Position numbers and translations under genes: made by a program. Of a stretch of 64,000 bases of DNA, positions 59,002 to 64,000 are shown one piece after another. The notes beneath the pieces were generated by a model that made no database searches, had not been told where the DNA came from, and worked only from the letters and a program-made list of their open reading frames with translations. Position 1 is the stretch's first letter. Each line of letters begins with the position of its first letter. The DNA lies in contig CAVROX010000013.1 in NCBI GenBank assembly GCA_963722965.1, positions 62,001 through 126,000 of the forward strand, in the 5' to 3' direction. The DNA comes from DATLSM01 sp963722965. Its GTDB lineage: Bacteria > Actinomycetota > Thermoleophilia > Solirubrobacterales > 70-9.

Positions 59002-59933
59002 GCATCCGCCTTGCAGCGCATCCTCGCGGCTCTCGGCCGGTAATACAGCGGCACGCAGGAATGGTTGCGCGCGACCCAGTCGGTGTTGGGCAGATCGACT
59101 GCGTGGCCCATGATCCGGTGGCAGGGCTCGTCGTAGACGCGGCCGGTCGAGCGCTCGAGCGGTCGAAGACGATGTACTTGTAGAGGCCCGAGACCATCCC
59201 GTCGGGAAGCTCGAGGCGGCCGGGTACAGCGGGTCGAGCTCGCTCGCGGGCGACGTCGTTCTTCCAGGCGACGATCTCTGGCAGCCGCTCGGTCTGGACC
59301 AGGCCGAGCGCCGCGGTGAACTCGCTCATCCGGAAGTTGAGGCCGTGGACCTCGTAGGTCGGGCTTGCCGTAGTTGCGGAAGTCGCGGGCGAACTCGATC
59401 AGCTCGGGTTGGCGGAGACGAGCACCCCGCCCTCGCCGGTCGAGATCGTCTTGGTCGCATACAGCGAGTAGACGCCGGCGTCGCCGTACGTACCCGGCTC
59501 GCGGCCGTTCCAGCTCGCGCCGTGGGCGTGGGCGCAGTCCTCGATCAGGAAGATCCCGTTCTCGCGCGCAGTATTCGGCGATCCGCTCGGAGTCAAACGC
59601 GATGTGGCCGCCGATGTGGACGAGGAACGCCGCCTCGGGCTTGTGCTGCTCGGCCTTGGCCTCGAAGTCGTCGAACGACATGCAGAGGTCCTCGCGGTTG
59701 CAGTCGACGAACTCGACCTCGGCGCCAGCATTGATCGCCGCGAGCGGCGTCGCCATGAACGTGTTCGACGGGCAGAGCACGGTCTCCCCGCGCACGCCGG
59801 CGAACTCGAGCGCCGCCAGCGCCCCGCCGGCCCAGCTCGCGAGCCCGAGGCTGGGCCGCCCGTTCCAATCGGCCCAGCGCTGCTCGAAGGCGGCCAACAT
59901 CTGGCCCTCTGACCACTGCTCGGAGTCGAGCAC
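58998..59933 (-). CDS. DegT/DnrJ/EryC1/StrS aminotransferase (frame broken)
   Basis: PLP-dependent sugar aminotransferase family. VLCPSNTFMATPLAAINAGA, VEFVDCNREDLCMSFDDFEA, FLIEDCAHAHGASWNGREPG, the PLP Lys in YSLYATKTISTGEGGVLVSA, FARDFRNYGKP, MSEFTAALGLVQTERLPEIV and GLYKYIVFDR are seen over three frames. GTG 59933 is the first available start, but the same frame is open to about 60030 (DATQFAIGFDHRDRARLFEL), and AAGGAG sits at about 60040, so the true start is probably upstream with a base error. Members transfer an amino group to a keto-sugar nucleotide. It heads an operon with epimerase and glycosyltransferase. Confidence 0.85.
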   Translation of the reverse strand: MLDSEQWSEGQMLAAFEQRWADWNGRPSLGLASWAGGALAALEFAGVRGETVLCPSNTFMATPLAAINAGAEVEFVDCNREDLCMSFDDFEAKAEQHKPEAAFLVHIGGHIAFDSERIAEYCARERDLPDRGLRPRPRRELERPRAGYVRRRRRLLAVCDQDDLDRRGRGARLRQPELIEFARDFRNYGKPDLRGPRPQLPDERVHRGARPGPDRAAARDRRLEERRRPRASSTRCTRPPRASRRDGLGPLQVHRLRPLERSTGRVYDEPCHRIMGHAVDLPNTDWVARNHSCVPLYYRPRAARMRCKADA

Positions 59934-60165
59934 TTCCTCCCACAGCTCAAAGAGGCGGGCACGGTCTCGGTGGTCGAACCCGATCGCGAACTGGGTCGCG
60001 TCAGGCCGGGTTGTCTCTGCGGGCCCTACGGTGGCTCCTTAGGTGGGGTGGCGGTGTGGCTGGGAAGGTTGCCTATGCGGAGGAGGGGCAACAGGCGAGC
60101 ACAGGCTACCAGCGCCAGCGGAGGAGGTGCCGCCCCGACCGTGGACAAAAGGCGGCCCGCTCGCC

Positions 60166-61074
60166 CTAGACCGGGCCCAAATCGCCCGCTGATTTGCCCT
60201 CGCCGGGAGAGTTGGGGTCGATGTGGGCGCTCTCGATTACGGCTCCGACCGTGCGTGAGCCCGCCAGCAGCATCGTGCCGGCGACGGTGATCGCCATGAA
60301 GGCGGCGAGGGCAAGGCCACCGAGCGGAGTCGAGCTCCAGGACTCACCGAAGATCAACGGGGCCAGCGCCACCGGGACGAGCACCTGCACGGCGAACATG
60401 GTCGGGGCGACGTGGGTCGCGGCGCGACGCTGCAGGGCGCTCATCTCGCTGAGCAGCGCCAGACCCTCCGAGGCGGCCGCGCTGGCAAGCCAGACGGCGC
60501 CCAGGAGCAGCGTCCCGGCAACCAGCTCATCGGTGAGCAGCTTCGTCGCGATCCCGGTCCAGGCGTAGCCGCAGCCGGCGCTGATCACCGGCAGCAGGCC
60601 GATCGCGCGCACCCGGCTGCGCAGGGCGTAGGGGGCGAGGAGCGGAACGGCGAGGAGCAGGAGCGCCGCGAGGATCGCCGCGGTGCCGGCGTAGCCGGTG
60701 GTCCGCGCCGGCGCCGCCCAGGCGACTCCGGCCAGGCCGATGACGATCGCTCCCACTGCCAGCGCCTCCCTTCGTCCCGGTCGCTCCCCCAACCGGGTGG
60801 CCCCCAGCCACAGGAGGAGGATCAAGCCGCTGGCCAGAGCGGGCTGGACTACGGTCAGCGGCGCCAACAAGAGCGCGATGATCTCCAGCGGCCAGCCGAG
60901 CAAGCCCAGACCGGTGGCCCCCAGCCAGCGCCGGTTCCCCAACAGCTTGCCGAGCAACGAAGGGCGCAGCGAGTGGCGGTCCCCGACCCCGCGCGCCTCC
61001 AGCGCCTGCAGCGCGATCGAGGTGTTGTAGAGCATCGAGGCCCCGACAGCCGCGAGTATCCCGAGCGCCTGCAT
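60166..61074 (-). CDS. DMT-superfamily (EamA-like) membrane transporter
   Basis: The product has 302 residues with about nine or ten membrane helices: MQALGILAAVGASMLYNTSI, LLGWPLEIIALLLAPLTVVQ, ALASGLILLLWLGATRLG, AVGAIVIGLAGVAWAAPA, ILAALLLLAVPLLAP and GLALAAFMAITVAGTMLLAG. The arrangement matches the EamA/DMT fold, with a soluble C-terminal tail (ESAHIDPNSPGEGK). Substrate unknown. The 170 bases between it and the DegT gene hold no gene I can support. Confidence 0.82.
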   Translation of the reverse strand: MQALGILAAVGASMLYNTSIALQALEARGVGDRHSLRPSLLGKLLGNRRWLGATGLGLLGWPLEIIALLLAPLTVVQPALASGLILLLWLGATRLGERPGRREALAVGAIVIGLAGVAWAAPARTTGYAGTAAILAALLLLAVPLLAPYALRSRVRAIGLLPVISAGCGYAWTGIATKLLTDELVAGTLLLGAVWLASAAASEGLALLSEMSALQRRAATHVAPTMFAVQVLVPVALAPLIFGESWSSTPLGGLALAAFMAITVAGTMLLAGSRTVGAVIESAHIDPNSPGEGKSAGDLGPV

Positions 61075-61091
61075 GGGCGCGAGGTTAGTTC

Positions 61092-62798
61092 CTAGGTCTC
61101 TTGGTAAAGCGGGCCGTCGCCGCCCTCTGGCAAGGTCAGGCGCCCGCCCTTGGCGGTGATCGCCCCGCACTGCACGCAGTTGGACGCGGTGACGTGGACG
61201 TCGACCTGCGCGGCCCCGCCCTCCAACTCCTCCTCGGGGATCTCATAGACCTGCGCCGGGCACATCGAGACCCAGGTCTGGGCGATCTCGCGCGGCACCC
61301 GCGTTTGGATCCGGACGTGGTTGGGTGCATCGTCGCGGGTCGCGTTGCCCGAGAGGAAGACAGAGTCGAGCTTGTTGAAGGTCAGCTCGTTGTCGGGCTT
61401 GGGGTAGCGCTCGGCGGCGCTGCCGAGGTGCATCGCCGGCTCGGCGTTGTCCTCGACCTTCCAGTGACCGCCGGGGAAGGCGCCTTTGGTGGCGACCATC
61501 GCCATGCCCATCATGCCGCCGAAAATCAGGCCCTTGCTCAGCGGCTGCTTCATGTTGCGGGAGCGGTAGAGGTCCTTCTCGATCACCGAGTCGCGGATCA
61601 TCCCGTCGTAGGAGCTGAAATTGACCGAGTCGATATCGGCCCGCAGCGACTCGATGATCGCTTCCGCCGCATACATCCCGGCGTGCATCGCATAGTGGAC
61701 GCCGGCGAGTTCGGCGATGTTGACCATCCCCGCCGCGTCGCCGGCGATCAGCATCCCGGGCACCGAGAAGCGCTTGGGCAGCGCCCAGTAGCCCCCCGAG
61801 GGAATCGTCTTTGCGCCCCAGCCGACCCGCTTGCCACCCTCGATGATCTTCTTGATGAAGGGGTGGGTCTTAAACAACTGCAGCGCGTCGTGCACGCTGA
61901 AGGTCGCGTCGGTGTAATCGAGCCCGACGACCAGCCCGAAGCCGACCTTCTCGCTACCCATCGGGTAGATGAAACTGCCGCCCGCCTCCTTGTATTTGGG
62001 GCTCCAGCGCAGCGGCCAGCCGAGCGTGTGGATGACGCGGTCAAGGGGCTTTGGGACTTCCCAGATCTCCTTGACGCCGAGCTCCCAGGCCTGCGGGTCG
62101 CCGCCGTGCATGTCGAAGTAGTCAAAGGCGGCGTAGGTCAGGTGGCCGATCGTGCCCTCGGCCAGCACCGTCGCCCTGGCCAACAGATCGGAGCCCGGCT
62201 CGAAGTTGCCCAACTGCTCACCGTCCTTGCCGCGTCCGCGATCGCCCGAGCGAACCCCCTTGACGATCCGGTCCTCGACCAGCAGCTTGGTGGCGGCGGT
62301 CTCGGCGAGGATGTAGACGCCCGCCTCTTCTGCTTTCTCGGCGAGGAAGCGGCCGAGTTTTGAAACCGAGAGCGTGTAGGTGCCCTCCTTGCGGAAGTTG
62401 GGCGGGGGCGGCTTCAGCGGGAACGCTTTAGTTGCGGTGAGGAAGTAGGTCGCGTCCTTGCTCACCTCCTGGTAGACCGGCGGCCAGTCGGCCGGGTCCA
62501 GTTCGGGAAACAGCCGGGTCAGCGCCGAGGGGTCGACGTTTGCCCCCGAGAGCAGGTGCGCACCCGGCACTTTGCCCTTCTCGATCACCGCAACCGGAAC
62601 TTCACCCAGCTTCTCGGTCAGCTCTGGCTCGCCCTGCAGCAGCTGCATCAATTTGTTCGCGCAGGCGAGCCCGGCGGGACCGCCGCCGACGATTGCGACG
62701 CCGACCTCGATCCGATCCTCCGGCGCATCGGTCGGCGGGCCGATCGCCTCGGCGCTCTCAAACGGCGGCGGGAACTCGATTGGTGCGACGTCGGGCAT
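61092..62798 (-). CDS. Electron-transfer flavoprotein-ubiquinone oxidoreductase-like protein
   Basis: The product has 568 residues. FAD site VGVAIVGGGPAGLACANKLM, VIEKGKVPGAHLLSGANVDP, quinone/FAD regions FSVPGMLIAGDAAGMVNIAEL and GVHYAMHAGMYAAEAIIES. It passes electrons from ETF to the quinone pool. The C-terminal Fe-S domain reads MCPAQVYEIPEEE and TASNCVQCGAITAKGG then PEGGDGPLYQ. Only three Cys of the usual four-Cys [4Fe-4S] motif are visible; the expected Cys two residues after CG is Ile/Ala here. It lies 44 bases downstream of etfA. Confidence 0.92.
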   Translation of the reverse strand: MPDVAPIEFPPPFESAEAIGPPTDAPEDRIEVGVAIVGGGPAGLACANKLMQLLQGEPELTEKLGEVPVAVIEKGKVPGAHLLSGANVDPSALTRLFPELDPADWPPVYQEVSKDATYFLTATKAFPLKPPPPNFRKEGTYTLSVSKLGRFLAEKAEEAGVYILAETAATKLLVEDRIVKGVRSGDRGRGKDGEQLGNFEPGSDLLARATVLAEGTIGHLTYAAFDYFDMHGGDPQAWELGVKEIWEVPKPLDRVIHTLGWPLRWSPKYKEAGGSFIYPMGSEKVGFGLVVGLDYTDATFSVHDALQLFKTHPFIKKIIEGGKRVGWGAKTIPSGGYWALPKRFSVPGMLIAGDAAGMVNIAELAGVHYAMHAGMYAAEAIIESLRADIDSVNFSSYDGMIRDSVIEKDLYRSRNMKQPLSKGLIFGGMMGMAMVATKGAFPGGHWKVEDNAEPAMHLGSAAERYPKPDNELTFNKLDSVFLSGNATRDDAPNHVRIQTRVPREIAQTWVSMCPAQVYEIPEEELEGGAAQVDVHVTASNCVQCGAITAKGGRLTLPEGGDGPLYQET

Positions 62799-62842
62799 CC
62801 TCTGACTCCTTCCGCAGTACCGAGCGGGGGCCGAGCTTGCGC

Positions 62843-63817
62843 TCAGCCACCCTGCCTTGCCTTGAGCGCCTCGGTCAGCTTGGGCAGGATCTTGTGCAGA
62901 TCGCCCACCACGCCGAGGTCTGAGAACTCGAAGATCGGCGCGTTTTGGTCCTTGTTGATCGCGAGGATGTTCTCCGAGCCCTGCATCCCGACCTTGTGCT
63001 GGATCGCCCCGGAGATGCCGGCCGCGAGGTAGAGCTTGGGCGCGACCGTCTTGCCGGTCTGGCCGATCTGCGCCGCATAGGGATACCAGCCGGCGTCGAC
63101 CACAGCGCGGGTCGCCGCGACGGCCCCACCCATCGCCGCCGCCAGTTCCTCACAGAGCTTGAAGCCCTCGGCCGCGCCGAGGCCGCGCCCGCCGCCGATC
63201 AGGATGTCGGCGTCCTCGATGTTGACGTCGGCGCCGCGCTGCTCGCCGCGCTGGACCATCTTCGCCTTCCCCGAGAAGGGCGAGAGCTCGACCTCGACAT
63301 CGACAACCTCAGCGTCGCCACCGCCCTCGGTGGCATCGAAGGCATTGAGGCGGCCGATGATGATCCCGGGCTCGCCGAGGTAGCCGACCTCGGCGATCTG
63401 GGAGTCCTGGAGAATCGGGCGCTCGGCGAGCAGCTTGCCGTCTTTGACCTTGACCTCGGTGACCTCCATCGTCACCCCCGCGCCCAGCCGCGCGGTCAGC
63501 CCCGCCCCGATCTCAAAACCGAGCAGCCCGCCGCCGAACAGGGCATAGGAGAAGCCCTGATCTACGATCACCTTGGCCATCGCGTCGACGATCGGCTGGG
63601 CGAGTCCCTCGGGCACGGACTTGGCCCGGTAGACCTTCGCCGCGCCGTATTTGCCGAGCGCCGCGCAGGCCTCCTCGGCGACCTCGCCGACGACCAGCGC
63701 CGCCGCCTCGCCGCCGACCTGACTGGCCAGCTTCGCAGCCTCAGAGATCGCCCCCAGCGAGTTCTTGTTGAAGTTGCCCTCGTCGTCGTGGAGGGCGTAA
63801 ACCAGGATGCCTGCCAT
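62843..63817 (-). CDS. etfA: Electron transfer flavoprotein alpha subunit
   Basis: The product has 324 residues: MAGILVYALHDDEGNFNKNS, then the alpha-subunit FAD domain ILIGGGRGLGAAEGFKLCEE, AAMGGAVAATRAVVDAGWYP, QIGQTGKTVAPKLYLAAGIS, GAIQHKVGMQGSENILAIN and DQNAPIFEFSDLGVVGDLHK. These match the ETF-alpha signature (GAxQHxxGM, N-x-D). It forms the FAD-carrying heterodimer with EtfB. The start codon directly abuts the etfB stop. Confidence 0.96.
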   Translation of the reverse strand: MAGILVYALHDDEGNFNKNSLGAISEAAKLASQVGGEAAALVVGEVAEEACAALGKYGAAKVYRAKSVPEGLAQPIVDAMAKVIVDQGFSYALFGGGLLGFEIGAGLTARLGAGVTMEVTEVKVKDGKLLAERPILQDSQIAEVGYLGEPGIIIGRLNAFDATEGGGDAEVVDVEVELSPFSGKAKMVQRGEQRGADVNIEDADILIGGGRGLGAAEGFKLCEELAAAMGGAVAATRAVVDAGWYPYAAQIGQTGKTVAPKLYLAAGISGAIQHKVGMQGSENILAINKDQNAPIFEFSDLGVVGDLHKILPKLTEALKARQGG

Positions 63818-64000
63818 CTAGATCAGCTTCCTCTCTTCAAGCCAGGCGAGGATCTTCTCGACCGTCTCGTTGGTGTCCTCGTCCTCGATGATCTCCCCCG
63901 CCTCCTTGGCCGGTGGCGGGTTGAGCGCGAGGACCGCGGTCTTTGAGCCGGACTCACCGACCATCGCAGCGTCGATTCCTACCTCGGCGGTCGCCTTGGC
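63818..64000 (-). CDS. etfB: Electron transfer flavoprotein beta subunit (5' part outside window)
   Basis: The minus strand from the right edge reads KATAEVGIDAAMVGESGSKT, ALNPPPAKEAGEIIEDEDTN and ETVEKILAWLEERKLI then TAG at 63818. This matches the C-terminus of ETF beta (the P-P-x-K and final K-x-L-x-x-L elements). Only about 60 codons are present. Gene order etfB-etfA-ETF:QO on one strand is typical of fatty-acid or amino-acid oxidation electron transfer. Confidence 0.85.
   Translation of the reverse strand, partial: AKATAEVGIDAAMVGESGSKTAVLALNPPPAKEAGEIIEDEDTNETVEKILAWLEERKLI

Overview
The window reads as a chromosomal stretch of a GC-rich, Gram-positive-type actinobacterium, most likely class Thermoleophilia (Solirubrobacterales-like). 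The class is inferred from gene order, from ATGA/GTGA-coupled operons, strong G/C third-codon bias, the rpmE-DUF1385-prfA-prmC-tsaC-glyA and ftsE-ftsX-ctp-rnr-smpB blocks, LCP and Rpf-like wall proteins, and paired CHAD genes. It is not proven by a marker. I see no prophage, insertion sequence or CRISPR array; the content is housekeeping plus envelope-glycan genes.

Layout. (1) 1-12.8 kb is a phosphate/polyphosphate locus, nearly all on the minus strand: two OmpR-type regulators, pstSCAB-phoU, ppx, two overlapping CHAD genes, a PHP-phosphoesterase/GT4 glycosyltransferase fusion, ppk and a DUF47 (PhoU-like) gene at the left edge. Four promoter regions here carry 11-bp-periodic TTCACA-like direct repeats (Pho-box type), all in the sense orientation of the gene they precede. 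(2) 12.8-17 kb: HD-domain protein, Rpf-like transglycosylase, purU, a C39-like peptidase with a methyltransferase. (3) 17-25.8 kb: tmRNA (ssrA), a flavin disulfide reductase, a long coiled-coil/Pro-rich/HhH protein, smpB, rnr, ctp, ftsX, ftsE. (4) 25.9-37 kb: transketolase, nadA, mutM, nadC, an ECF sigma factor with ogt, prfB (with a +1 recoding site), a SnoaL-like gene, secA, hpf. (5) 37-48 kb: sugar-nucleotide and cell-wall polymer genes (two nucleotidyltransferases, phosphosugar isomerase, ugd, LCP ligase, WecA/MraY-like transferase, DUF354) with ahcY and an M20 peptidase. (6) 48-54 kb: glyA, a RibD-C/DHFR-like protein, tsaC, prmC, prfA, DUF1385, rpmE. (7) 54-60 kb: GGDEF protein, polysaccharide deacetylase, MGDG-synthase-like glycosyltransferase, NAD-dependent epimerase, DegT aminotransferase. 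(8) 60-64 kb: a drug/metabolite-type transporter and the ETF-quinone oxidoreductase/etfA/etfB set.

Sequence quality matters here. Many universally conserved genes (ppk, pstB, ahcY, glyA, prfA, prmC) are broken by single-base indels although both halves are intact in adjacent frames. I treat these as probable sequencing/assembly errors and annotate the whole gene span. The break in prfB is different: it is the classical CTT-TGA-C programmed frameshift at the expected codon.

The most interesting candidate system is the Pho-type regulon in the first 12 kb. In it a PHP phosphoesterase is fused to a lipid-type GT4 glycosyltransferase, sits directly upstream of ppk and has its own four-repeat Pho-like array. 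This suggests a one-protein version of the phosphate-starvation membrane-lipid remodelling that other bacteria do with separate phospholipase and glycosyltransferase.
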